This document shows positions 44,708-64,000 of a stretch of 64,000 nt of DNA, piece by piece (within the stretch, counting starts at the first letter, position 1; each line of letters opens with the position of its first letter). The notes beneath the pieces are model-generated. The model worked only from the letters and a program-made list of their open reading frames with translations. It was not told the origin of the DNA and ran no database searches. Source of the DNA: Karalla daura (taxonomy: Eukaryota; Chordata; Actinopteri; Chaetodontiformes; Leiognathidae); NCBI GenBank assembly GCA_029224185.1, contig CM055191.1:24193491-24257490 (forward strand), read 5' to 3'. The position numbers were made by a program, and so were the translations under genes.

Positions 44708-45790
44708 TAGTGCTGGGCGGTTCAGGACTCATCCGGGTTAATCACCCGGATCCTTTAAATGACTCATGAATCATGAATCCGAGGTCTCCATTGAACCGGA
44801 TCCGCCGGGTCCTAACTGACAGTAATGAGTGGATCCACTGGTTAAACACACCCGGGTCTGAAACAGATCCCGGTGCATTAATACGGATCCGGCGAGACCT
44901 GAGTCCTAAACCGCTAACTAACACTAACCCGGATCCGTGCGGATCCGTCGAATCCTGAGTCCTGATCCGCTAACCGACACTAACCCGGATCCGTGCGGAT
45001 CCGGCGAATCCTGAGTCCTGATCCGCTAACCGACACTAACCCGGATCCGTGCGGATTCGGCGAATCCTGAGTCCTGATCCGCTAACCGACACTAACCCGG
45101 ATCCGTGCGGATCCGGCGAATCCTGAGTCCTGATCCGCTAACCGACACTAACCCGGATCCGTGCGGATCCGGCGAATCCTGAGTCCCTAACCGTAACTGA
45201 CAATAATGAGTGGATCCACCGGTTAAACACACCCGGATCTGTAAGGAGAGGGGATCCAGAGTCACACCAGGCGTAGCGCATGCACGCACATGAGTTCAAT
45301 AAATTCGTTTTATATGTGCCTATCCACGAAAGATTTTATTTTATCCACGGAAGACATCATGTGATGTTAATGTTTTTGTCTGTGCTGGTAATGCAGGGAA
45401 AGTAGCCTACTGCATGATTTGGAAGCAATTTTCAGACAATGTAGTGTTAGGGCAATGCACAGATAATTACATTTGGTGGTGATCCGGGAACATTAATAAT
45501 TAGTAATAGTTTGTTTACTTATTTATTCTTATTGTTTATTCTTATCCGGCTGCATTTTGCGATTTTGCTGTTATGCCTATGTTTAAGTTTTGTATTATTT
45601 TTGGTGTGTTTAAATAAACATTTCTCTTGTTTTTAACCTTAGTTTTATTTAAAAGTGATTCATTCCGATCACAAGGCACGTTACTTTCTATTTAGTAATA
45701 CTGACTCAAGTGACTCGCAGATCCGGATCAGTTCAGTGAGTGACTCAGAGGGATCCGAATCCTTAAAAGGATCCGAGTTTTACAGCTCTA
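44708..45790. mobile_element. Non-autonomous hAT transposon with internal GGATCC satellite
   Basis: The left terminus is TAGTGCTGGGCGG. The right terminus, reverse complemented, is TAGAGCTGTAAAACTC; both fit the hAT TAGNGCTG consensus. A perfect 8-base target duplication flanks the element, which is 1083 bases long. There is no transposase ORF. The left half is filled by GGATCC-rich subterminal repeats, including a 56-base tandem array. The right half is AT-rich, with GGATCC-type motifs returning near the end. The right end lies 173 bases before the cnih4 start codon. Confidence 0.88.
44931..45210. repeat. Tandem array of about five 56-bp GGATCC units
   Basis: Unit starts (ggatccgtgc) fall at 44931, 44987, 45043, 45099 and 45155, exactly 56 bases apart, with only one or two differences between copies. 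A related ATGAGTGGATCCAC..GTTAA segment flanks the array on both sides (about 44825 and 45207). Confidence 0.92.
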
Positions 45791-45798
45791 GTGCGTTT
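45791..45798. repeat. Right hAT target-site duplication GTGCGTTT
   Basis: Identical to 44700-44707. It marks the exact right boundary of the hAT element. Confidence 0.85.
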
Positions 45799-45971
45799 AG
45801 CTGACACGGCCCATTTGTACCGTCCCCTGGATGTCTAGGTTCAGTGCAGCTGCAGTGTAGCTCCAGGCCTCTGGGTGGCAGTGGGGCAGAAACACGCCAG
45901 CGCCTTTCAGTCTCCGCGGGGGATCCGCTCTCTCCGGAAGTGCACATTGGACCGCAGACGCGAGCGGAGAA
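45799..45971 (+). promoter_or_regulatory. cnih4 promoter / 5' UTR region
   Basis: A GC-richer 173-base stretch between the hAT target duplication and the cnih4 ATG, without a TATA box. CpGs rise toward the ATG, as in a TATA-less housekeeping promoter. The transcription start cannot be placed by reading. Confidence 0.4.
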
Positions 45972-49474
<3,503 letters not shown>

Positions 49475-50514
49475 GGCACCTTCAGGCAAGTTCTCTGAGC
49501 CCGGCAGCTGAACCCCAGTCTCCCGATTCGGCTGTTTCCCCCCTCCCCCCCGCCCCCCCTACATCCCAGCCCTGTACCGTGTGCATCAAATCTGTCAGCA
49601 CGGAGAGAACTTTGCCATCCAAGTGGTACGGGAGTTTTGCTCTGGTGTGTCAGAATCCTTTCGATTCTTCTTTCGATCCTTCGATAAAGCGCGTGTGCAT
49701 AATCATTGAGCGTGATCGTCACAAAATCCCCTACGGCCGTTTTCATCCTGAATGCGACAAGAAAACCGAAATGAGAAGTCATGTGCCGTTTTGCTCCTCG
49801 ACATGTTTACAACTGTGATTCCATAGCGACCCCACGTCTCCCAGTGTTTCTAAAAATGTGTTCCTAGACGCGTTGCGGCAGGGGGGCTTCCCACAGCGGA
49901 TGTGAAATCGGAACACTAATGAATTCCACGGGACTGCGGAAAGGTGGAACTCTCGGGCGCCTCTCTGCGTGGCGTCACAGCGCGAGAAGAATAACCGTCT
50001 GTGTGTGTGTGTGTGCAACCCAATGGCTACGGGGTTCGTCATTCGCCGAGGAGAGGAAGATCAGTCCACCCCCGTCGTTGACGGCTCTCCCTCTCTCCTC
50101 CGTGTCTCCGACGCGTCACGTGAACGCCGCAGTTTCACTTTGCACAGTCGTTACCGGACAGGCCGGACGTGTGACGAAAAGCACCGACACTTCACTTTAC
50201 TTCACTTTTGGAAAAACATTCTCTCTCTAACCAGCGTTTGTTCTGTAAACAAGTGTTCAACGTCCTGGTCCAGTTGTGCTCTGACACAAACTGTCCCTAG
50301 GAACAACGCGGGTCAAGTCCCGGCCACTCCGACCGTTGCCCTGGACAGTCGGTGGGCTTGTTCCATCCGTTCATCGACCTGTTCAGGGAACAGGTCAGGA
50401 CTGGATACGCCGTTTCTTCTTCTAGCAGAGCAGACTGAAGGCACTACATACCAATGATGATGACACAGTTGACACATGAATAAGTTGCGTGTAAACTTTC
50501 CCCAGGGGACTGAT

Positions 50515-51163
50515 TGGGGGGTGGGGGGGGTTGGGGGGGGGAGTGGGAGTATGTCTTATTAAGGTGTAAAAACCAACAGCATAGATGACACTGCGCAGAA
50601 ACAAAAGTACAAAACAGAGGTATGAAGTGCTTTACAATGAGGGGGGAGGGGGGGGGGATGAAATGTTTGGGATCAAAAGAACAAAACAAAAAACAAACGA
50701 GTACGTTTTCGAGATCAAAGAGCAAAACGGAAGACCGACTCCAGGCGTGGCCGGCGTGCACGTCAAGGGGCTTGCATTGCTGCAGAAAAAAAAGCCAAAG
50801 GTCCGGTCACTTTACAAGCTGCGAAACTGCGTTGAAATCACCGACCCGTGTCCCGTCTGTCACCAATCTGCGAAGAGAGCGCCTGCGCGGTTCTGTTTTC
50901 GTACCCATTGCTTTCTTTTTTTCGCGCGTCGCCTCCGCCTCTCGCGCGCGTTCTCTGGAACCAAATGGATCTCTGACACTCCGTGCGTGCGGCCTCTGCC
51001 TTTCCAGAATCACACTCCTTGACCCAACGGGCACCCGCTGCTCGGAAGAGGCAGCGATCCACACGCGGACGCTCTCTCGCAGAGTGTGAGAGCGCGTCCT
51101 GAGCCGAGCCGTCTTTGTTTTCGTTGTGCCTGAGCGGGGGGGTGGGGGGGGGGGGGGGGGGGG
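50515..51163. repeat. Repeated G-run blocks in the presumed cnih4 3' UTR
   Basis: G-rich blocks lie at 50517-50550, 50641-50658 and 51127-51170, each with several runs of three or more G. On the cnih4 transcript they are G-rich and could form G-quadruplexes. Lengths may be unreliable. Confidence 0.6.
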
Positions 51164-51202
51164 GTGGTGGGCACGTTCGTTTGTTTGGAAATTTGTTTCG
51201 TA

Positions 51203-51208
51203 AATAAA
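51203..51208 (+). terminator. Candidate cnih4 polyadenylation signal AATAAA
   Basis: AATAAA about 1.73 kb after the cnih4 stop, followed by a T/G-rich stretch (ggcttgcctctgttttctt). No obvious AATAAA was noted between the stop and this site. Confidence 0.5.
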
Positions 51209-51454
51209 ATGTAAAGGTGAATGGCTTGCCTCTGTTTTCTTACCTCGAAACATGTATGCCACTGCGCTGTTATGCTGGATATGTGAAACGATTCGTTTTT
51301 TTGTGCCGTCCTCACATTTTGTCATTTGTGTGCATCATAACAACTGTACAGAGCAGTGCAGCACAGAGTTAAGTGACGGTTTTCTAATGAACAAATCCAG
51401 AATACAGAAACTCGACTCCACTCAACTTCATTTAGAACTTGCGTTTGTTCCAAG

Positions 51455-51790
51455 TGGCAGTTCATAACATGCGTTATCTCACGTTACAAAGTGAGCAACA
51501 ATATGTACAAAGTAGCGACATGTTGAACACTCCCTGCCCTTAGACCCTCACAAGGGCCGAGAAATAACTCCAAAGAAAAACCCTGATAGGGGAAAAAAAA
51601 AAGCTTAGAGAGAGACAGAGGAGGGGATCCTCAGGTGAGCAGAATCTAGATGGTATACAGAGTTAGATAGATTGATGCCTAACAATTTAGATTATAGTCT
51701 AGAGGGAATAAAGAAAGGAGAAAGGACATGCAGCAGGAATAGCCATGGTGAGGGACGGAGTCTTGGATCCAACTCAGCAGGCCCATGTCC
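51455..51790 (-). mobile_element. L2-type LINE 3' UTR fragment
   Basis: Shares aagtggcagttcataacatg, gagcaacaatatgtacaaag, aaaaaccctgatagggg and gagacagaggaggggatcc with the minus-strand L2 ends at 16.7 and 53.8 kb. No coding part remains. Confidence 0.75.
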
Positions 51791-52924
51791 ACGGAAAAGT
51801 CCATGTCCTCCATCTCCTTTAAAATAAACAGGAAGGGGTATTCTCCCCTCCAGTGCCACCTAGTGCTGCCTTTTGAAAACTCAGTGTGGTACTCCAACAC
51901 AACCTTACTGTGAATGTTTCCCAGTTATCCCACTAACACGGAGAACCTGTCCATGGGCTGTACACACCACCACCTACGGATGTATGGCACGTCACTCTGT
52001 AATACACATGTGATGCTGATGGACTCCAGTGCGACTTTTCTTAACCTAAACCCTTTACCTAAATTGAGTTGGAACTTTCTTCCAAGATGAGAAATGGAGC
52101 GCAGACAAACAAGAAAAGTGTAATTTGCATCTACGACGAGCGGAAGGACGCCGCAGTGGTTTCCAAAGGTTTGCAGAGGAAAGACATGACACTGAATCTC
52201 ATACTTTAAATCGGTGTTTTAGGAATCCACTGACATTTCATGCCTGTCTGTGGTGGCCTACATATGTAACTGTGTTGTAACTGACACTGTCGATGTAACA
52301 CTTTTGAAGCATCTATGTCAAAGTGTGTGATGTGAAATTTGTCTGAAAGTTTGATCTCTCCCGTGGATAAATCGGCAGCCACAGATCAAGGCTTATACTG
52401 AAACCTCCTCATATGCAATCCATGCAATTATGACACGTGAACAGTCACAGTCTAAACAATTTCAGAATTTGTACGGGCCACAGAACAGCCTTTCCTATTT
52501 CTGGAAGTAAATATGGCTTTGTGTGCCTCGCCTCCAAAACCACAGGGGAGAAGACTCAACACAAAGCAAGTGTTGACCGCTTCAATCTTGTTGCCTGTAT
52601 GTAGCAGGCAACAAGATGATGCCCTTCGATGTTCTCCTGCTTGGATTGTTACCTTGGAATATAAACGCATATATCTCTGTACCCTTGTGCACCCTCGTGC
52701 AATTACACGCCCGTTTGTCTGTGGGTGATACGCACCGGAGGCTGAACCAAGCTGTGTCCTCAGCGTTTCAAAGATTTAACAGTGTTGAATGGTTTTATAC
52801 GGAAAGAGTGGCAAGCCGAATCTGCATTGTGGCTGTCCGTATGCCATCAGAACAGATATGGCTATCAGAATTGATAAGCCTGTGGGTGAATTAGGAAACC
52901 TGGCTTCGTGAGGGTGATTATGTT
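51791..52924. other. Spacer, nothing recognised
   Basis: No exon or named repeat. Part of it may be eroded L2 leader sequence, given the L2 endonuclease fragment that follows. Confidence 0.35.
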
Positions 52925-53620
52925 AGTCCAGATGAGGCCTCTCCACCCAGCCATATCAATTACCATGTCCCTCGATGCTCTGGCCATGGAGGTGGGGTGG
53001 CAGCCATCTTTGACCCTAGTCTATTCATACATCCCTACACCTAATGTTCTAATTAGTTTGAAAGCCTTGTCATCAGCTTGTCCCACCAAAGCTGGAAGAC
53101 ACAGCTACCAGTCGTACTTGTCGTAGTGTACTGGACTCTGCCGTCTGTGCCCGTGACCACTCTGCCTCATCAGTCACTAACCTTATACATCCCCCATCAG
53201 TATACTTTGGTCTTCGTACAGTGATAGCTGCAGTGCAGCATTCACCTCCATAGTCGAATCAATTGCTTTCTGTCAGCATGTGCATGAACCCACACACTGC
53301 TTTAATCACACCCTGGATCTCGTTCTAACTTGCACTTCTGACTTCTACGTCTCTCCCTCTAAGCCAGTGTTATCTGACCACTCTTTAATCACTTTTGACT
53401 TTCTTCTAGCTGGTCATGTGAGAAAGAAAAGCAGTATATGCAAGAGTAAGACGCTGACAGTGTCAAACTTTAAGGAAGCTATTTCTCTGTCACCTCTCTG
53501 TTATGAAAGCCCCAGTCTCATCTACATTGATCGTCCTGCTGATGGCTTTGCAGGCTCTCCTCACGAAACTCTCCACTCAGTCGCACCCCTTTAAAAAAAG
53601 ATTCTATCTAGAACGAGATC
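52925..53620 (+). mobile_element. L2-type LINE, endonuclease-domain fragment
   Basis: Plus strand: HEPTHCFNHTLDLVLTCTSD then KPVLSDHSLITFDFLLAGHV (53280-53594). The TLDLVLT and SDH..I.F motifs mark the C-terminal end of an apurinic-type endonuclease. The segment 52930-53215 recurs inverted at 55310-55590. Confidence 0.75.
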
Positions 53621-53769
53621 AGCCACCTGGTATACACCAGAAACTCACCACCTAAAGCAGCCAGTACGTAAATTAGAGAGGAAATGATGCTTCACCAAAA
53701 CCAATGTTTTTCTGACCTGGAAAGACGGCATAAAAACAAATAGGGTAGTGTAATTTCGGAGCCAGCTAC

Positions 53770-54455
53770 TACTCAGCTTCAGCTTTATTTGTTTTAAGTG
53801 CCAGTTCATAACAGCCGTTATCTCAAGGCACTTTACAAAGAGAGCAACAATATGTACATAGTAAAAAAAAAAAAAGGGGGAAAACTCAGGGGAAGAGACA
53901 GAGGAGGGGATCCTCACCCAGGATGGACAGGCAGGCACAAGCAAGTATAGGGAGATACAGTATAGAGAGATACATGTGCAGATGGCTTCACAGCTTAGAA
54001 TATAGATCAGAAGTTGAATCAGTCCAGAGTAGAAAAGTGCATGCAGCAGGAAGAGCCGGTTTGACGGACGTCAAAGTCCTGGGTCCAACTCAGCATCTAT
54101 GGGATCTGGGAGGGAAGAAAGGCACAGACACTCTGGGGACGTGCTGTCCCCGGTCCATGTGTTAGTCTGGCATAGTCAAGGAATAGAAAAGGAGAGGGAG
54201 AAGTGGAGGAGGAGGAGGAAGAAGAGGAGGAGCAGGGGGAGGAGGTGGTGGAGAACAGATAGGGAGAGACCAAGAGGAGAGTGAGAAGATAGTAGGAACA
54301 TGAACCTGATCCACACCCACAGAGAGAGTGGTCCTCAGGTCTATCTGTAGGCTCTGTCAAAAAGGAGGGTTTTTTAACCTACTCTTGAAGGTAGAGAGGG
54401 TGTCTGCCTCCCGGACTGAGGACTGAGATGATTCCACAGGAGAGGGGCTTGGTAG
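53770..54455 (-). mobile_element. L2-type LINE 3' end, inverted inside the L2 cluster
   Basis: Begins with gttttaagtgccagttcata at the low-coordinate end, which is the L2 3' end, and ends near the minus-strand VSVRE-like segment. It separates the endonuclease part from the RT part of the plus-strand L2. Confidence 0.75.
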
Positions 54456-54459
54456 ACCC

Positions 54460-55245
54460 ATTTCCCACGAAGCTGTTCAAGGAAGTGTTCCCTTTTATCA
54501 GCATTTCCTTACTTGACCTCATCGACCTGTCCCTAATCACAGGTTCCTTTTAAAGTTGCAATAATCAAACCCCTCCATAAGAAACCGTCCCTTGATCCAG
54601 GAACTTTAGCAAACTACAGGCCGATCTCCAATCTTATCTTCATCTCAAAAATCCTTGAGAAAATCATTGCCAACCAGCTCTGTGAACACCTTAATAATAA
54701 TAGTTTATTTGAGTCCTTCCAGTCTGGTTTGAGAATGAATCATAGCATTGAGACTGCACTGGTTAAAGTCACTAATGACCTCTTAATGGCATCTGACCAT
54801 GGTCTTGTTTCAGTGCTTGTCTTGTTAGATCTTAGTACTGCTTTTGATTCAGTTGACCACCAGATCTTACTAAACAGACTGGAATATCAGCTTGGAATCA
54901 GAGGCACCGCTTTAGACTGGTTCCGGTCCATTCGTTCGCATGGGCCCTTGATGCGGAAGCAAGTCGTATGCGCCAGGCGGGAAGGCTCATAGGAATGAGT
55001 GGGCCTCCATGTTTAGTGCTGTATCCGGTTCTTACAATACATCCACGATCTCCACGCACTTAAGTCAGCCATAGGGTTCCAACAGGTCACAGAGAACTCT
55101 GCAGCTCATTCAGAACGCGGCAGCTCGTGTCCTGACTAAAACTAGAAAGAGAGATCACATCTCTCCTGTTCTGGCCTCCTTGCACTGGCTTCCTGTACCT
55201 GTCAGGATTCAGTTCAAAATCCTTCTCCTTGTCTATGTGGTGGTG
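54460..55245 (+). mobile_element. L2-type LINE, reverse-transcriptase fragments
   Basis: Plus strand: VAIIKPLHKKPSLDPGTLAN then YRPISNLIFISKILEKIIAN, LRMNHSIETALVKVTNDLLM and LLDLSTAFDSVDHQILLNRL (RT motifs up to the first Asp). After a deletion, RTLQLIQNAAARVLTKTRKR and HISPVLASLHWLPVPVRIQF follow from 55090. The YADD region is missing. Confidence 0.85.
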
Positions 55246-55309
55246 GGGGAGCAGCTTTAGCAGAATATCTTAAGAGACTGACAATGCCACCTGAGGACTT
55301 GCACCCCAG

Positions 55310-55590
55310 GATAGGAAAGGCAAAGTATACTAATGGGGGATGTACAGTATAAGGTTGGTGACTGGTAAGGCAGAGTCCAGTGCACTACAACAAGTAGGAG
55401 TGGTAGCTGTGTCTTCCAGCTTTGGTGGGACAAGCTGATGACAAGGCTTTCAAATGAATTAAAACTACTATTAGGTTTAGGGACAAGTAATAGACTACAA
55501 TCAAAGACGGCTGCCACCCCACTTATACTGCCAGAGCATCGAGGGACATGGTGATTGATGTGGCTGGGAGGAGATCCCTCATTTAGGCTA
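55310..55590 (-). mobile_element. L2-type LINE endonuclease fragment, inverted copy
   Basis: Reverse complement of 52930-53215, recognisable by ccatcaatcaccatgtccct-type sequence, the aagctggaagacacagctac segment and the gtagtgcactggactctgcc segment. Together the two copies can form a long imperfect inverted repeat. Confidence 0.7.
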
Positions 55591-55599
55591 ACATAGTCA

Positions 55600-58335
55600 T
55601 CTTCATAAAGCCAGGTTTCTGAGAGACAGGGAGCATTAAGTAATCCACATTCAATACTCCTGTCCTGAGGAATGACAATGGAACTCCTAAATTCTGTGTG
55701 GTTTTCAGAGTTGCTGAATTAATTGACGAACAAGAACAGCTTTAGGTGATATTTAGAAGCATTCTTCATCAATTCAGAAAATGATTTAAAAAAGAGGACA
55801 AGAATTTTGCCCAACCTTTTCATACGTACACAAGATACGACACAAGTCACAGTTTGAAATCACTGGTTTATGTGAAGTTCACTCCTGACCTGAAATGAGA
55901 GATCAAGTTAGAGATATTCCAGAATAAACTACATTTTAGAACCCTGAATGCTTTATTTAAAATATGCACACATAACACTTCTCCTACACAACAATACATA
56001 TCAGTACAATAACTTACTTTGTAGTAACACATTTAATTGTGAAAAGGTTTGTGGCACAAACTGCCTGCAAGCAAACAAAGGTTTCTACTTTGGCTTCCAA
56101 CGATAAGAGGAGTGAAGAAGCCTGAAATACCCAGAAAGAACCAAAGAAAAACCACGGAAGCGGAAACTACATCACATCAGTGGTAGAATCAAACGTGTAT
56201 GAGAGACATCTACTGTTGCGTTTCCCGAGCATGTGTGCCCCGTGATGCAAGAAGCAAACAATGGCTGCAATGGTGTCTGGGCAGGTGAGCAAGGTCCCCA
56301 CTGTCATTACATTCCTAAAGTCACTGTCCGAAACCTGAAAAGTTTTAGAAAAATAATCATCATCCTTAGAAATTTCTGAATAGAACCTTCGGTGTGAAAT
56401 TTCGCCACAATTGCCGTGCGGGTTTACTCGGGTTATAGCCGAAGCCTTGTTTTTGAGAGGCCACCTCCACCCGTCAGTCTCTTACCGGTTCGTTTTTCAG
56501 CGAGAGTGGACGTCCGTGCCGCTACAGGCCAGCCTAAAAAAAAAAAAAGAATTCCGTGTCCCGCCCTTCACTGGCGCGTACCGAGGCTACACTCCCACGG
56601 CGGTCAAACGTGACTCAAATGCAGTGACTCGGGTCGGAGGTCGGGACGGCCCATCCTCTTGAACCTGACCACCGGCTTGCTCTCGGGAACAGGCCCGGAA
56701 CCGGACATGTGTCCCATGCTTCGCAGCGTGCCCACGGCCGAGCGAAAGGATCAAACCGGCGCGAAAGGAAAATCGGAATGGAGCGGGAGCGGGACCTGGA
56801 GGGTGGCCGAACGTTTCCGAATCGTGACGGCCGAAAAGAAGGAAACGGCGTGGGAGCATTGTGACTGCTTTGTGACAGCTGCGATCGCTTGAGACGACGG
56901 CATGGGTTTGCACCGGTGTTTTGTGTGCAGGGCCGGCACGTCTCTCTCCTCCTCGGACGACGGGATGATCCCGTATGCCGACTTTTAAGTAGTACATTTT
57001 CTGTTTTATTCCCCCCACGGCGCTGAAAAACAAATCTACAAGCCACACGTGTTCCGTTGCCATTCATTGCCATGGACGCACGCGCGTACACACACACACA
57101 CGAACACGCCGAATCCGTCACTGAAAATGGCAAGAATGACGTTTTTTTTTTTTTTTTTAATGGCCTCGCGTGGCTTAGGAACTACAGTGACCAGCCGTTT
57201 GAGGGTGAGGGCACGTGTTGTTTTTAAAGAGCAGGTGCGCGTTCGTGACTTACGTCTCGAGTGGGAAACCGTGAGCCGGCGAGGCGGGAAGGTGGGCGGC
57301 TCTTTTCGGAAAGGCAAACGCATGAACGGCATCTTCATTCGTTTTCAAAAAAAAAGTCGGAGGGGGACCGACCGGCCGTTTCGACCACAGCGTCGGGACA
57401 CCGTTTCAGCGTTACAGCTCAGCTTCTCCTAGTGATAAAAAGCAAAATCGGTCCGTCGCGCTGTCACAGCGATGGGTGGAGCTGGAAACACGGTACGTAC
57501 ACGATTCATGAACTCGGCTCATTTGAAGACCGCCGTCCGAATGCGACGCCATGGCGAAAGACCGCGACGCGGAAGGAAAGTTTCCACCGAATAAAGTGGA
57601 CGTCCACGCTGAGGGCGGGACAGAAACAACACTACGGGCAATCCATATGTGGAGGTAAGGGAACCGTCCCCCGTTGAACCCTTCACACTCCCACACATCA
57701 GCTGCCGCGTTCTCTCAGATGGCGGTCAATGACTCGCCGTGCTCTGAAAGGTAGACCACACCGTACAGCTCCTTGTCCGTCAAGATACATTGTGATGTGC
57801 AACATGATCATCGACCATTCTCTTCTCTGTTTTTCTTCATGTCAATAACCAGGAAAGCTCATGGAAAAAACTGTGTTCTGCATTGAGGGGGGGGGGGGGG
57901 TTGCATTTAAAAGATAATATTCAAGTGGCTGTTACATCTATCAGTGTAGGTAAAGGTGGAGAGGAAAGACTTAATATGAGCAGCACGGACACCGAACTGA
58001 AAACTAAGAACGCGCACCCTCCACGGACGATGCTATGCCACAGCCAGGCAGTCCAAAAAAACGGGAGAAAATAGCCGGTGGAATACAAGCGAATAAATAA
58101 TGTACCTGACAATAAATAAGAGAACGTGGGGTGGTCTTGGATGGTGCTGAGGGAGCAGTTCTACGAGGACCAGGGCCAGACACCGGAGGAGACTGCAGTT
58201 CAGCTGGCCGGCTCTGCCGCCCGACAACAGTGGCCCCGCCTCCAGTGAGCAGCTGTGCAGTCATCCACGCTTCCCCCCCTGCTTCATCCATTCAAGTGTC
58301 TACAGTCTTAGTGCTCTTCTGACTTGCCGCCGTGG
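55600..58335. other. Spacer and probable wdr26 3' UTR
   Basis: Minus-strand AATAAA hexamers at about 57003 and 55951 are both possible wdr26 ends; I cannot choose. The part at 56400-57700 is CpG-richer than its flanks. A possible plus-strand first exon lies near 56262. No other coding exon is recognised. Confidence 0.35.
56262..56285 (+). other. Possible first coding exon of an unknown plus-strand gene
   Basis: ATGGCTGCAATGGTGTCTGG followed by GCAG and the donor GTGAGCAAG reads MAAMVSGQ. About 110 bases upstream is CGGAAGCGGAAACT, an ETS-like context. No downstream exon could be linked, so this may be chance. Confidence 0.2.
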
Positions 58336-58339
58336 AACA

Positions 58340-63629
<5,290 letters not shown>

Positions 63630-63639
63630 CTGCCAGTCA

Positions 63640-64000
63640 AGAGAGAACAAAACGTTCCTCAGAACACTACTGGCGTCAGATGATGATGATTGTCGGCTTC
63701 ATTGTCTGGTTTCAACAGTATTACATTTGGTCCACATGAAAGCCAACTGAATAAAGGTTTACAATTTTTCACCACCCCGGGTTTGATTGAACCACAGCCC
63801 CGGACTATCCTGTTATAAAAGTTCTCTTATGCCGGCTCAAATTTACATACAAGCACATGCCCTCACGTAGCGTCAGCTGTGTGTCATGGTCAAGCCATGG
63901 ATTTCTAGATTGTCTCAATCAAAGCAAGCACCTATGTTGGATTTCGGAACAAACTCGCCTGAAGCGAACCGTGTCACTCAGGATGATGGTCGGAAGCAGT
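63640..64000 (-). other. wdr26 intron at the right edge
   Basis: The next upstream wdr26 exon (coding the GGQRGQFYQ region) is not found before the window ends. Confidence 0.45.

Noticed and set aside
50585..51325. Several ORFs of 145-172 codons on both strands after cnih4
   Set aside because: They overlap in multiple frames, contain homopolymer-coded stretches and no family motif. The position fits the cnih4 3' UTR.
56587..57677. ORFs of 138-172 codons in the CpG-rich block before wdr26
   Set aside because: Low stop density follows from GC content. No motif, start context or splice partner is convincing, and the region fits wdr26 3' UTR or flank.
63940..64000. Minus-strand reading resembling ILSDTVRFR, like a class C receptor segment
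   Set aside because: Too short, no splice context and no neighbouring receptor exon. It lies where a wdr26 intron is expected.

Overview
The window is vertebrate nuclear DNA, almost certainly from a teleost fish. It holds spliced genes with GT-AG introns, Rex3 (RTE) and L2-type LINE copies, Tc1, hAT, THAP/P-type, BEL/Pao and DIRS-like remnants, and many long microsatellites. There are no prokaryotic operons, no CRISPR array, and I recognised no rRNA or tRNA gene. One run of 100 Ns (9215-9314) marks an assembly gap.

Six protein-coding genes can be read exon by exon. From left to right they are: the 3' half of cnot10 (+, 77-3454); kpna5, importin alpha (-, 6971-13050), carrying the N gap and five 1-bp frameshifts; rwdd1 (-, 21578-24786); gprc6a, a class C GPCR (-, 33874-41947); cnih4, a cornichon cargo receptor (+, 45972-49474); and the 3' part of wdr26 (-, 58340-63629, running off the right edge). 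The exon sums of cnot10, rwdd1, gprc6a, cnih4 and wdr26 close in frame, giving 413 (partial), 240, 902, 139 and 190 (partial) residues. Only kpna5 is broken.

From memory of human gene order, KPNA5, RWDD1 and GPRC6A are close neighbours on 6q22, and CNIH4 and WDR26 are convergent neighbours on 1q42. The window therefore seems to join two ancestral linkage blocks, with a gene-free, repeat-bearing stretch (41.95-45.97 kb) between gprc6a and cnih4. The proteins act in unrelated processes: mRNA deadenylation, nuclear import, DRG2 regulation, amino-acid sensing, ER export and ubiquitin ligation. There is no operon-like functional unit.

The space between genes is mostly transposable-element debris. 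The clearest cases are a non-autonomous hAT element with a perfect 8-bp target duplication ending 173 bp before the cnih4 start codon, a Rex3 copy inserted into a Tc1 remnant with a 13-bp duplication, a THAP/P-type transposon family whose ends carry a YY1-like GCCATCTTG motif, and a nested, partly inverted L2 cluster at 52.9-55.6 kb. I found no convincing wholly new biological system. The items most worth a second look are the kpna5 lesions, TG-repeat tracts sitting directly at 3' splice sites, a GC-AG intron in gprc6a, and a CRE/ETS/CCAAT promoter-like block antisense inside kpna5 intron 1.
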